From Pseudonocardia sp. MH-G8 (GTDB taxonomy: Bacteria > Actinomycetota > Actinomycetes > Mycobacteriales > Pseudonocardiaceae), in NCBI RefSeq assembly GCF_002262885.1, contig NZ_NKYF01000030.1:1-64000 (forward strand): a DNA stretch of 64,000 nucleotides, in the 5' to 3' direction. Under the pieces are notes generated by a model. That model was not told the DNA's origin. It searched no databases and saw only the letters and a list, made by a program, of their open reading frames with translations. How positions within the stretch are numbered: position 1 is the stretch's first letter; every line of letters starts with the position of its first letter. Made by a program: the position numbers and the translations under genes. Shown here one piece after another: positions 26,498-34,712 of the stretch.

Positions 26498-27355
26498 GTG
26501 CTGATGCCCGAGGAGATCACGGTGGGGCCCGCGGGGCTGGGCGCGCGCATCTGGCGCGGCGGCGCCGGCCGGCCGGTGCTGCTGGTGCACGGTCTGTCGT
26601 CCAACGCGCGGATGTGGGACGGCGTCGCCGCGCGCCTCGCCGAGAGCGGCCATCCCGTGGTGGCGGTCGACCTGCGCGGTCACGGCGCCTCCGAGGACGT
26701 CCCGGGATCCGGTGGCGACGACCTCGACGCCGCGCCGACCGACCCCACGCGCTCGGCCGCCGAGGACCTCGCCGCGGTCTGCGCGGACCTCGGGTGGGCC
26801 GCGCCCGTCGTCGCGGGGCACGCATGGGGCGGCAACATCGCGCTCCAGCTCGCCGTCGACCGGCCCGGACTCGTGCACGGGCTCGCGCTCGTCGACGGGG
26901 GCTGGTTGCACCTCGGAGACCAGTTCCCCGACCTCGACGCGGCGTGGTCGGTACTGGCGCCGCCGCGGTTCGAGGGCGTGGCCGAGCCGGCGGTACGCGC
27001 CAGCCTGCGCGCCGGCCACCCGGAGTGGTCGCACGGCGCGATCGAGGGGGCGCTGGGCAACCTCCGTGAGCGCGCCGACGGCAGCATGACGCCCCGCCTG
27101 GAGCGCGAACAGCACCGCGCGATCATCGGCAGCATGCTCCGGCACCGGCCGCGCACGCTCTACCCGCGGGTGCGGTGCCGGGTGCTGCTGCTCGCGGCCA
27201 CCGGCGACGCCACCCCCGTACGCAAGCGCGAGCTGCTCACCGAAGCCGCCTCGGCGCTGGCGAACGCCGAGATCGTGGAGTTCCACGGCGGCGACCACGA
27301 TCTCCACGCGCACCGGCCGGTGCGCGTGGCGGAGCAGATCGCCTCGCTGGCGTGA
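26498..27355 (+). CDS. Alpha/beta hydrolase-fold protein lacking the nucleophile serine
   Basis: A 285-residue alpha/beta hydrolase: PVLLVHGLSSNARMWDGVA (residues 26-44), VVAVDLRGHGAS, and the elbow VVAGHAWGGNIALQLA where the usual serine of GHSWGG is alanine (codon gca). The acid (LLLAATGDATPV) and the histidine (FHGGDHDLHAHRP) are kept. Without the nucleophile an esterase mechanism is not possible; the protein may be non-catalytic or use another chemistry, as in cofactor-free dioxygenases and hydroxynitrile lyases of this fold. GTG at 26498 fits a leaderless start; an in-frame ATG lies two codons later. It appears monocistronic. Confidence 0.82.
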   Translation: MLMPEEITVGPAGLGARIWRGGAGRPVLLVHGLSSNARMWDGVAARLAESGHPVVAVDLRGHGASEDVPGSGGDDLDAAPTDPTRSAAEDLAAVCADLGWAAPVVAGHAWGGNIALQLAVDRPGLVHGLALVDGGWLHLGDQFPDLDAAWSVLAPPRFEGVAEPAVRASLRAGHPEWSHGAIEGALGNLRERADGSMTPRLEREQHRAIIGSMLRHRPRTLYPRVRCRVLLLAATGDATPVRKRELLTEAASALANAEIVEFHGGDHDLHAHRPVRVAEQIASLA

Positions 27356-27379
27356 TCGACGATCGCGTCGACGCGCGGA

Positions 27380-27550
27380 TCACGTCGGGGCGAGGCCTTC
27401 CAGGACGTCGACACCCTGTCTGAGGCCGGCCTCGGCGCGGACCATCTCGCCGATCCGGGCGGCCTGCCGCCGGTACCCCTGGTTGCGGACGACGTCGCCG
27501 AGGCGGGCGGTCAACCCGGCGGCGAGCTTCCTGGCGGGCAGTGGTTCAGG
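27380..27550 (-). pseudogene. C-terminal remnant of a glycosyltransferase-like protein
   Basis: The minus strand reads LPARKLAAGLTARLGDVVRN, then QGYRRQAARIGEMVRAEAGL and a stop at 27380. This resembles the last helices of MGT/UGT-type glycosyltransferases (lysine/leucine-rich LxxALxxLLxDPxYRxxAxxLxxxxxAxxG). No upstream frame continues the match and no start is present. Assignment is tentative because this region is weakly conserved. Confidence 0.42.
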
Positions 27551-27580
27551 TACCGCGCCGACGGCGTATCCGGTGGGTCA

Positions 27581-27620
27581 CCCTCCGGCCCTCCGGCCCT
27601 CCGGCCATCCGGCCGCCCGG
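27581..27620. repeat. 8-bp tandem repeat CCCTCCGG, about 5 copies
   Basis: Three perfect copies of CCCTCCGG (27581-27604) are followed by two imperfect ones, CCATCCGG and CCGCCCGG. The array lies in a 370-bp stretch (27560-27930) where I see no gene. Confidence 0.85.
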
Positions 27621-27930
27621 GTGAGCGGGTGGTGCGGAGAGGGCTTCGGGAAGGACGGCCGTGCCGCAGGATCGATCAGTGCCTGCGGTCGCAGAGACGC
27701 GCCGATGCGGTTCCGGCACCGCAGCCGCAGATCATCTCGACCGACCGCCCGAGCAACCGGCGCCAGGCGGGGCGACCGGTGCGGGCGCCGTGATCGCCAG
27801 TTGCCCGCCCGCGGGACCGACCTGCGGAGGGTGATCACCCGCCCACGCCTCGGAGCTGCGGTGATCCTGGCCGGCGCTTCCGGCCCCGCCACGGCACCCG
27901 TCGCGCAGATCACGAAGTCCGGCTGCAGTA

Positions 27931-28785
27931 CTAGTTCGCCTGATCGCGGTTGCGATAGGCCGTGGGGCTCTGCCCGGCGAACCGCGCGAAGCGCTGCGAG
28001 AAGTACAGCGGGTCGGACCACCCCACCTCCCGGGCGATGACCGCCACCGGGCGCCGGGTGAGGTCGAGCAGTTGCTTCGCCCTGATCAGGCGCTGCTGCT
28101 CGACGTAGCGCTGCGGGCTCGTGCCCAGGTGCTCCCGGAACAGGCGGGTGAGCCGCGAGGTCGACAGGTGCACCACCTCCGCCAGGCGGGCCACGTCGAG
28201 CGGCTCGGGCAGGTGCGCGTCGACGTGGTCGAGCACCCGCAGCACCCGCTCGTCGGTGCGGGCGCCCAGGCCGTTCTGCGTGTCGCACCACAGCAGCGCC
28301 TCCTCCAGCGCGTTCACGGCGAACAGCTCGGCGCGGGCGAGCCCACCCCGTCCGGCTCTGGCGCAACGGTGCAGCGCCGCGACGATCCGTCGGTGCACCT
28401 CGCCGTCGGCGGTGACGCGGCCGACCCCGGGCAGCGGCTGTGGCCAGCCCAGGAGCGGCAGCCACTCCGGTCGCGGGTGGAAATGGGAGAACACGATCTC
28501 CCATCCGGGGCTGCCCGGTGCGGTGGCGTAGTCGTGCAGCGACCGCGGCCGCAGGAGCACCGCGTCGCCGGGGCCGACCCGCATCGCGCCACCGTCCGCA
28601 CCCTCGAACCGCCCCGCCCCCGACACCGTGTGGATGAGCAGCCAGTCGGTCGTCCCCCGACGCCGGAAGGTGGCGTACTCCGGACCCTCGTCGAGGTGCC
28701 CACCCAGCACCCGGGTGACGACCGGGACGAATCCGGTGGCCCGGTCGGCGCCCGGATCTTCCATGTTGTGGACCAGTCCTTCCAT
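27931..28785 (-). CDS. AraC-family regulator with cupin sensor
   Basis: A 284-residue regulator. The N-terminal jelly-roll sensor (WLLIHTVSGAGRFEG; VGPGDAVLLRPRSLHDYATA) resembles the RhaR/AraC sugar-sensing cupins. The C-terminal helix-turn-helix pair is typical (LDVARLAEVVHLSTSRLTRLF, then FSQRFARFAGQSPTAYR). ATG 28785 was chosen over an in-frame GTG at 28836, which would overlap the divergent PhyH gene. The gap to that gene is only 35 bp, so regulator and PhyH share a promoter region and the regulator probably controls PhyH. Confidence 0.9.
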   Translation of the reverse strand: MEGLVHNMEDPGADRATGFVPVVTRVLGGHLDEGPEYATFRRRGTTDWLLIHTVSGAGRFEGADGGAMRVGPGDAVLLRPRSLHDYATAPGSPGWEIVFSHFHPRPEWLPLLGWPQPLPGVGRVTADGEVHRRIVAALHRCARAGRGGLARAELFAVNALEEALLWCDTQNGLGARTDERVLRVLDHVDAHLPEPLDVARLAEVVHLSTSRLTRLFREHLGTSPQRYVEQQRLIRAKQLLDLTRRPVAVIAREVGWSDPLYFSQRFARFAGQSPTAYRNRDQAN

Positions 28786-28820
28786 GGTGGCAGCGCCTCG
28801 CGACGACGAGCCTGGATCGT

Positions 28821-29636
28821 ATGTCTGATGCCGCACTCGCCCCGTCCACCGACGTCGCCGCCACCTACGCCCGCCACGGGGTCGTGCTCGTGCGCTCGCT
28901 GCTCGACGCCGCCGAGGTGACCGAGATCCGCGAGGCGTTCACCGAACAGGTCGAGCGGGACCGCTCGATCGGCCACGACGACGGCGTGCCCGCCGACGAC
29001 GTGCTCGCCCGCTATCCCCGCATCGTCCACCCGCACCGCCGCACCGATCTCCCCGTCGGTCGGCTCGCCCGCCGGTGGATGCTCGATCCGCGGATCACCG
29101 GCCGGGTGGCCGACATGATCGGCCCGCCGCTGGCCGCCCAGTCGATGTTCTACTTCAAGCCGCCCACCGCGCGGGGGCAGGCCCTGCACCAGGACAACCT
29201 GTTCCTCCAGGCCCACCCGGAGACCTGCCTCGCGGCCTGGATCGCCGTCGACGACTGCGACGCGGCCAACGGCGGCTTGCAGGTCGTTCCCGGCTCGCAC
29301 CGCTACGAGATCGTCTGCCCCGGCGCGGCCGACCCGACGGAGTCGTTCACCACGGCCGCGATCACCGCCCCCGACGAGCTGCCCGCGGTGCAGACCGAGA
29401 TGCGGGCGGGCGACGTGCTCTTCTTCCACGGCAGCACCGCACACGGCTCGGGCCCGAACCGCACGACCGACCGGTTCCGGCGTTCGCTGATCTTCCACTA
29501 CGTGCCGCAGTCGAGCGTCGAGATCGCCCGCTTCTACAACCCCCTGCTCACCCCCGCAGGTGACGAGGTCGACGTCGCGGTCGCGGACGGCGGAGGGGCG
29601 TGCGGCGAGGGCTGGACGCCGGCGGGCCCGCACTGA
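28821..29636 (+). CDS. Phytanoyl-CoA dioxygenase (PhyH) family protein
   Basis: A 271-residue Fe(II)/2-oxoglutarate oxygenase. The facial triad is visible: HxD in QALHQDNLFLQ near residue 130 and the distal His in HGSTAHGSGPNRT near 215, followed by the 2-oxoglutarate arginine in RFRRSL. WIAVDDCDAANGGLQVVPGSH is the family signature. Members hydroxylate very different small molecules, so the substrate is open; AraC/cupin linkage suggests a carbohydrate or polyol-like inducer. Its stop abuts the convergent cytochrome b561 gene with no gap. Confidence 0.9.
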   Translation: MSDAALAPSTDVAATYARHGVVLVRSLLDAAEVTEIREAFTEQVERDRSIGHDDGVPADDVLARYPRIVHPHRRTDLPVGRLARRWMLDPRITGRVADMIGPPLAAQSMFYFKPPTARGQALHQDNLFLQAHPETCLAAWIAVDDCDAANGGLQVVPGSHRYEIVCPGAADPTESFTTAAITAPDELPAVQTEMRAGDVLFFHGSTAHGSGPNRTTDRFRRSLIFHYVPQSSVEIARFYNPLLTPAGDEVDVAVADGGGACGEGWTPAGPH

Positions 29637-30254
29637 TCACCCGCCCCGCCTCTCGAGTGGCGGGACGGCGCGGGCGGCGTCGGGCGCCGGCTCCTGCACA
29701 GCCCGCGCGGGGCGCCAGAAGGCCATCCGGTCGAGAACCCCGTCGCGCAGGATCATGGAGTGGAAGAGCACTCCGCACAGGTGTGCGACGAACACGAGGA
29801 ACAGCAGGTAGGCGAGGACGGTGTGGGCGTCGCGCAGCACGGCGTACACCGTCGTGCTGTGCGGGGCGATCGCCGGCAGGCGCACCCCGTCGAACAACAC
29901 GATCGGTGTGCCGGCTGCGGACAGGAGCGCCCACCCGACCAGGGGCTGCGCGAAGAGCAGGGCGTAGAACAGGTACTCCGACGCCGTCGCCGCCAGCCGG
30001 TCCCACGGATGCATGGTGGGCGGGTGCGGGGGCGGGCGGTGGAAGAGCCGGTAGCCGAACCGCACGACCACGAAGACGAGGATCGCCGTTCCGAGCGGCC
30101 GGTGGATCGCCAGCAAGAGATCGCGGTGCGACACCGAGGTCACCATGATCACGCCGATGAAGATCATCGCAAGCGTCATCACCGCCATGATCCAATGCAT
30201 CAGGCGCGCGAACACCGTGAACCGTTCGCCGTTCGTCGGCCTAGCGGAGTCCAT
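29637..30254 (-). CDS. Cytochrome b561-type membrane protein
   Basis: A 205-residue four-helix di-haem membrane protein. Likely haem-ligand histidines occur in ARLMHWIMAVM (helix 1), LLAIHRPLG (helix 2), LRDAHTVLAYLLF (helix 3) and FVAHLCGVLFHSMIL (helix 4). Family members pass electrons from the quinone pool to periplasmic partners. It overlaps by 14 bp the end of a Tat-exported catalase-like peroxidase gene; this pair is common, and the cytochrome probably feeds electrons to the exported haem protein. Confidence 0.88.
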   Translation of the reverse strand: MDSARPTNGERFTVFARLMHWIMAVMTLAMIFIGVIMVTSVSHRDLLLAIHRPLGTAILVFVVVRFGYRLFHRPPPHPPTMHPWDRLAATASEYLFYALLFAQPLVGWALLSAAGTPIVLFDGVRLPAIAPHSTTVYAVLRDAHTVLAYLLFLVFVAHLCGVLFHSMILRDGVLDRMAFWRPARAVQEPAPDAARAVPPLERRGG

Positions 30255-31374
30255 CGTTGACGCTCCTGACATCGACCGCGCTCGGCCGGCTCGGCTCACC
30301 GGCTCGCCTGTTGAACGACGCGGCGTAAGCCGCGGAGCGGGCGCTGAGCAACGGGTCGTCGGAAGGGGCGATGCCTTCCGGCAGTACCAGCGGATCGAAG
30401 TTGACGTCCCTCGCGTTGCCCGCGGCTTCGGTCTGGACCGCATCGATGGTCAGCGTGCCCGCGGTGATCGTCCGACGGCTCGGCGGCCACGCCACGGTGG
30501 CATCGTCGGTCGGATCGCCCGCCTCACCCACCGTGAGCAGCAACTCCCACTGCAGCCGACCGTGCGCGATCCGAGCGATGACCTCGTCGAAAAGGTGGTC
30601 CCGGCCGGGCGGGTGGTCCGCGCTCGCGGGACGAACCTGTTGTTTCGGGCGCACCAGCCAGCGCACCGGGACGGTCGAGCCTGCCGCGTTGGTGAACCAG
30701 AACGCATTCAGGCCGTGGAAGGTACTGTTGTCGAAGCCCGATGTGGGCGGGGTGCGCTTGACGATCGCCATCGCGCGCGCGGTTTCGGGGAACTCGGCGA
30801 GGAACGCCGCCATCGCCGCCGGGTCCGGTTTGCCCGTGGCCGGCACGGGTGCGGTGGCGCGGATCCCGGCGAAGAACCCTTCCGGTGTCCGGTGGAGGAA
30901 GACCGGCGTGTTGACCATCGCGGTACGCCACTGTTCGCCGTTCGGTAGGTGGAACAGCAGGCCGAGCCCCCGGACCGTGGCGGCCGCATCAGCGGCGTCG
31001 GGCACGCCGCCGGACAGGGAGAAACGGGCGGTCACCGGTGTGCTTCCCGGCCGGAAGACCGCAGCCTGCGACACCTCGACGCCTGCCCCGTTGCTGGTGA
31101 AGACCCCGGAGGCGCTGACTCCCTTGGCGTGGTTGCGACGGAACCCGCTGTGTCGTCCGTTCACCCGCTCGAAGCGGTCGGCGAAACTGGCCGGTGTGAG
31201 GGTTTCCGGACCGATCCGACCTCCGGCGTACAGAAATCCCCCCACCGACGCGGCACCGAGACCACCGATCGCGGCGAGCCGGCCCAGCACGGCCCGACGA
31301 TTCAAGGCAGAGCCGAACGGACCGGGCGACCCGCGATTTCCTGGGTTGACCTCGGCGTCGCCTTGCGATTCCAT
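30241..31374 (-). CDS. Exported catalase-family haem peroxidase (SrpA-like)
   Basis: A 377-residue protein. The N terminus has a Tat-type signal (ALNRRAVLGRLAAIGGLGAAS, twin arginine then a hydrophobic core). The mature part is a reduced catalase fold: RNHAKGVSASGVF with the distal histidine near residue 80, RGLGLLFHLPNGEQWRTAMVNTPVF, and FDNSTFHGLNAFWFTN. Such small catalase-like proteins act as organic-peroxide peroxidases and need an external electron donor. The overlapping cytochrome b561 gene is a plausible one. ATG 31374 is preferred to an in-frame TTG one codon earlier. Confidence 0.87.
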   Translation of the reverse strand: MESQGDAEVNPGNRGSPGPFGSALNRRAVLGRLAAIGGLGAASVGGFLYAGGRIGPETLTPASFADRFERVNGRHSGFRRNHAKGVSASGVFTSNGAGVEVSQAAVFRPGSTPVTARFSLSGGVPDAADAAATVRGLGLLFHLPNGEQWRTAMVNTPVFLHRTPEGFFAGIRATAPVPATGKPDPAAMAAFLAEFPETARAMAIVKRTPPTSGFDNSTFHGLNAFWFTNAAGSTVPVRWLVRPKQQVRPASADHPPGRDHLFDEVIARIAHGRLQWELLLTVGEAGDPTDDATVAWPPSRRTITAGTLTIDAVQTEAAGNARDVNFDPLVLPEGIAPSDDPLLSARSAAYAASFNRRAGEPSRPSAVDVRSVNDGLR

Positions 31375-31522
31375 CAATCACACCTTTCCAGAGCTGACCG
31401 GGATACGTCATATTTCTCGACTTCAAGATATCGGAGCCGGCCGAACCGACGCCAGCTGTCGACCAACCTGTTCTGCGGATCGTAACAACATGGCTTCAGC
31501 CATTCCGCGAGCTGCCGGGCGC

Positions 31523-32809
31523 CTATGCATCGGCAGTGGAGCGGCGGAACATCCCTTCCCACTTGGCGATCGCGACCGTGGCCAGCGAGTTGCCGGCCAC
31601 GTTCAGGGCGGTGCGGGCCATGTCGACCACGAAGTCGACGGCCAGCAGGATCGCGACACCTTCGGCGGGAAGCCCGACGGCTGCCGAGGCGGAGAAGAGC
31701 ACCACGATGGACGCCGACGGCACGCCCGCGATGCCCTTGGTGAGCAGGATCAGGACCAGCAGGATGCTCAGCAGCCGGGGCAGTGTCAGCTCCACGCCGT
31801 AGGCGTGGGCGATGAAGACGACGGCCAACGCCTCGTACATCGTGGCCCCGTCGGCGTTGAACGAGTAGCCGATCGGCAGCGTGAAGGACGGTACCTTACG
31901 GTCGACACCGAAGCCGTCCAGCCGCTTGATCAGCGGGGCGAGCACGACCTCGGAGCTCCGCGTGACGAACGCGAGCAGGATGAGGTCACCGACCGCCCGC
32001 AGCATCGCGAAGTACGGGATCCGGAAGATCAGCGCGATGGTCGGGAAGACGACCAGCAACGTCACCAGGACGGCGCCGTAGAACACCGCGACGAACAGCG
32101 CCAGCTTCGCGACGAGATCCCATCCGTAGTGCGCGGTGTTGTAGGCCACGAACGCCACGACAGCCAACGGCACGAGTCGCACGACCCAGCCGATCAGCGT
32201 GAACATGGCGTCGGCGACCCCCTCCAATGTGTTGATCAGCGTCGTCGCCTTTTCCCCGATCTGCATGAGCGCCAGACCGAAGAGCACCGCGAAGAAGAGA
32301 ATCGCCAGCAGGTTCCCCTCGGAGAGCGCGGCGAACAGATTGTCCGGGATGATCCCGAGGAACAGCGTCGGCAGATCCACCGACTTCTGGATGCTCCCCG
32401 CGTCCGCGGGGGTGAGCGAACCGAGGTCCGCCCCCTTCCCCAGCCCGGTGAGGAACGCGACGGCGAGGGTGAGTACGAGGATCACCGTCGTGACGACCTC
32501 GAAGTACAACAGGGTCTTCCCCGCCAGCCGCCCGAAGGACTTCGCCGACTTCACGCGCGCGATCGCCAGCACGATCAGCGGGAAGATCAGCGGGATGATG
32601 CTCATCTCGATCAACCTGATGAACGCGTCACCGACCACCTTCAGGTGTTCGCTGAACGACGGCGCGCTGAAACCCAGGACGCCCCCGACGACCAACCCCA
32701 CGAGTACCTGCACACCCAGGGGCGGCATGCCGCGCCGCCGACGGCGTCGATCGACGCCCTCGTCGACGTCCGCATCCCGCGCCGTTGCGGTCAGTTCCGT
32801 TTCCGGCAT
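31523..32809 (-). CDS. Dicarboxylate/amino acid:cation symporter (SDF family)
   Basis: A 428-residue sodium/proton-coupled carrier of the DctA/GltP type. Diagnostic parts: LAFVTRSSEVVLAPLIKRL (hairpin 1, serine-rich loop), LPIGYSFNADGATMYEAL, AGVPSASIVVLFSA (hairpin 2) and DMARTALNVAGNSLATVAIAKWEG with the sodium-site Asn/Asp residues. It imports C4-dicarboxylates or acidic amino acids. It is divergent from a D-cysteine desulfhydrase-like gene and an Asp/Glu racemase, pointing to uptake of an acidic or sulfonated amino acid (aspartate, cysteate) as a working idea. Confidence 0.92.
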   Translation of the reverse strand: MPETELTATARDADVDEGVDRRRRRRGMPPLGVQVLVGLVVGGVLGFSAPSFSEHLKVVGDAFIRLIEMSIIPLIFPLIVLAIARVKSAKSFGRLAGKTLLYFEVVTTVILVLTLAVAFLTGLGKGADLGSLTPADAGSIQKSVDLPTLFLGIIPDNLFAALSEGNLLAILFFAVLFGLALMQIGEKATTLINTLEGVADAMFTLIGWVVRLVPLAVVAFVAYNTAHYGWDLVAKLALFVAVFYGAVLVTLLVVFPTIALIFRIPYFAMLRAVGDLILLAFVTRSSEVVLAPLIKRLDGFGVDRKVPSFTLPIGYSFNADGATMYEALAVVFIAHAYGVELTLPRLLSILLVLILLTKGIAGVPSASIVVLFSASAAVGLPAEGVAILLAVDFVVDMARTALNVAGNSLATVAIAKWEGMFRRSTADA

Positions 32810-32845
32810 ACCTCATCCGTCCTTCCCAGCACATCGTTGGTGGGT

Positions 32846-32872
32846 GGGTTGCAGGTTGTTGCCCTGCAACCC
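32846..32872. promoter_or_regulatory. Perfect inverted repeat between divergent carrier and PLP-enzyme genes
   Basis: GGGTTGCAGG (32846-32855), 7-base spacer, CCTGCAACCC (32863-32872). It lies 37 bp upstream of the carrier start and about 120 bp upstream of the PLP-enzyme start, in the 182-bp divergent gap. A dimeric regulator site is likely; the LysR gene at 34684 is one candidate because the repeat contains a T-N11-A core. Confidence 0.65.
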
Positions 32873-32991
32873 GCGACGGAAGCGCCGATGCGTCATGCGC
32901 ATACGCCCTGCCAGAAGGGCATTGGACAGCGGTTGCGGGCGGTGCTCGACTGGCACGAGCAGGTCCGCCGACGACACCGAGGTGATGGCTC

Positions 32992-33999
32992 ATGGTCCAG
33001 ACCGCACGGTTCGCCCGTTTCGCGTTGGGGCACTTTCCGACCGCACTGGAACCGATGGACAACCTGACCGCCCACCTTCGCAGCCGCCACCCGCACGTAC
33101 CCCGGCTGTGGGTCAAACGCGACGACTGCACGGGCCTGGCGACGGGCGGCAACAAGACTCGGAAGCTGGAGTTCCTGGTGGGCGAGGCGATCCGGCAGCA
33201 GGCCGACGTGCTGATCACCCAGGGCGCCACCCAGTCGAACCACGCTCGCCAGACGGCCGCCGCGGCGGCGCGGGCCGGGATGGAGTGCAAGCTGCTCCTC
33301 GAGCAGCGCCAGGTCCGCGACGAGGAGTACGAGTTCTCCGGCAACGTGCTGCTGGATGATCTGCTCGGCGCCGAGATCGCGGAGCGGCTGCCGGCGGGCA
33401 CCGACATGCAGGACAGGATGGAGCAGCTGGCCGATACCCTGCGCGCGCAGGGCAAACGCCCGTACGTGATCCCGGGCGGGGGATCGAACCCGGTGGGCGC
33501 CGTGGGATACGTCGAATGCGCCGTCGAGCTCGAATCCTCCCCTGTGGCCGTCGACTGGGTGGTGCACGGAACCGGCAGCGCGGGGACCCAGGCGGGGCTC
33601 GTCGCGGGCCTGCAGGCGATGCGCAGCCCCACCAGGGTGCTGGGGGTCAGCGTCCGCCAGGAGGAGCAGGCCCAGATCGATTCGGTGTTCGGCCTGGCCG
33701 AGCGGACCGCGAAGCTGATCGGGGCCGACGGCGCCGTCGGCCGCGAGCACGTGCTGGTCGACGACCGCTGGGTCGGCGGCGGGTACGGCGTACCGACCCA
33801 GGAGATGATCGACGCGATACGCCTCGTCGCGTCCCTCGAAGGCATCCTGCTCGACCCGGTGTACTCGGGTAAGGGCTTCGCCGGCCTGCTCGGCACCATC
33901 GCCGACGGCCGGTTCGCCGCCTCGGAGAACGTGGTCTTCCTGCACACCGGGGGCTCCGCGGGCCTCTTCGGCTACCGCGGCGCCTTCGCGCGGTCGTGA
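32992..33999 (+). CDS. D-cysteine desulfhydrase / L-cysteate sulfo-lyase family PLP enzyme
   Basis: A 335-residue fold-type II PLP enzyme of the ACC-deaminase/D-cysteine desulfhydrase family. The PLP lysine is in ATGGNKTRKLEFLVGEA (near residue 52), with QGATQSNHARQTAAAA beside it, VIPGGGSNPVG for phosphate binding near 160 and FLHTGGSAGLFGY at the end. D-cysteine desulfhydrases and L-cysteate sulfo-lyases (CuyA) cannot be separated by eye. Overlap with an Asp/Glu racemase (GTGA) and divergence from a dicarboxylate carrier suggest catabolism of an acidic or D-amino acid. GAGGTGA precedes the ATG. Confidence 0.85.
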   Translation: MVQTARFARFALGHFPTALEPMDNLTAHLRSRHPHVPRLWVKRDDCTGLATGGNKTRKLEFLVGEAIRQQADVLITQGATQSNHARQTAAAAARAGMECKLLLEQRQVRDEEYEFSGNVLLDDLLGAEIAERLPAGTDMQDRMEQLADTLRAQGKRPYVIPGGGSNPVGAVGYVECAVELESSPVAVDWVVHGTGSAGTQAGLVAGLQAMRSPTRVLGVSVRQEEQAQIDSVFGLAERTAKLIGADGAVGREHVLVDDRWVGGGYGVPTQEMIDAIRLVASLEGILLDPVYSGKGFAGLLGTIADGRFAASENVVFLHTGGSAGLFGYRGAFARS

Positions 34000-34712
34000 G
34001 CGACGACGCCCGGCACGACCACCTCGTCGGTGTCCTGGGCGGGATGGGGCCGGCTGCGACGGCGGCGTTCTACGCCAAGCTCGTCCGGCGGACCCCGGCG
34101 ACCCGCGATCAGGACCACCTGCGCGTCGCCGTCTGGGCGGATCCGACCGTTCCCGACCGGGTGGCAGCCGCGGTCAACGGCAGCGACGAACCGTACCCGG
34201 CGATGCTCCACGGCGCGCTCCGACTGCGCGACATCGGCGCCACCGAGGTCGTGATCCCCTGCCACACCGCGCACGTCTTCCTCCCGAGGCTGGCGGCGGA
34301 CACCGGTCTGCGGTTCCTCGACATGGTCCACGAGACGATCCGGGAGCTCGCCCGTCGCCGTCCGGCCGGTGGCGTCGGCCTGCTCGGCACCCGCGGGACG
34401 ATCGTCAGCGGCCTGTACCAGGCCGGCTGCCGGGAGGCCCGGCTCGACGTCGTCGAGCCGGACGACGCGGCGCAGGCACATCTGGACGTCGCGATCGCGC
34501 TGGTCAAACAGGGCGAAGTCGAGGCCGCCGGTCAGCAACTCCAGCGCGCGCTGGACGCGCTGGTCGAGCGCGATGCGTCGCCGGTCGTCCTCGCCTGCAC
34601 CGAGCTCCCGCTCGCGGTGCCGTACCTGCCGGCACCCGGGCGGGTCGAGCTCATCGACCCGACCGACCTGCTCGCCGACGCGATCATCCGGGAGTGTCTC
34701 GTGGGGACGTGA
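33996..34712 (+). CDS. Aspartate/glutamate racemase family protein
   Basis: A 238-residue cofactor-independent racemase. Both catalytic cysteines are present: EVVIPCHTAHVFLPRL near residue 87 and VVLACTELPLAVPYL near 200. The N-terminal VGVLGGMGPAATAAFYAKLV is the YgeA-type aspartate racemase start. It would interconvert enantiomers of an acidic amino acid, supplying the form used by the overlapping PLP enzyme. It converges with, and overlaps by 29 bp, the LysR gene at 34684. Confidence 0.88.
   Translation: MSDDARHDHLVGVLGGMGPAATAAFYAKLVRRTPATRDQDHLRVAVWADPTVPDRVAAAVNGSDEPYPAMLHGALRLRDIGATEVVIPCHTAHVFLPRLAADTGLRFLDMVHETIRELARRRPAGGVGLLGTRGTIVSGLYQAGCREARLDVVEPDDAAQAHLDVAIALVKQGEVEAAGQQLQRALDALVERDASPVVLACTELPLAVPYLPAPGRVELIDPTDLLADAIIRECLVGT

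Noticed and set aside
31490..31503. Palindrome ATGGCTTCAGCCAT after the carrier gene as a terminator
   Set aside because: A six-base stem with a two-base centre is weak, and there is no U tract; it could equally be chance in a 148-bp gap.
30371..33067. An 898-codon plus-strand open frame across the catalase and carrier genes
   Set aside because: It is antisense to two clear genes with intact motifs, and its translation is low-complexity Gln/Arg/His-rich.
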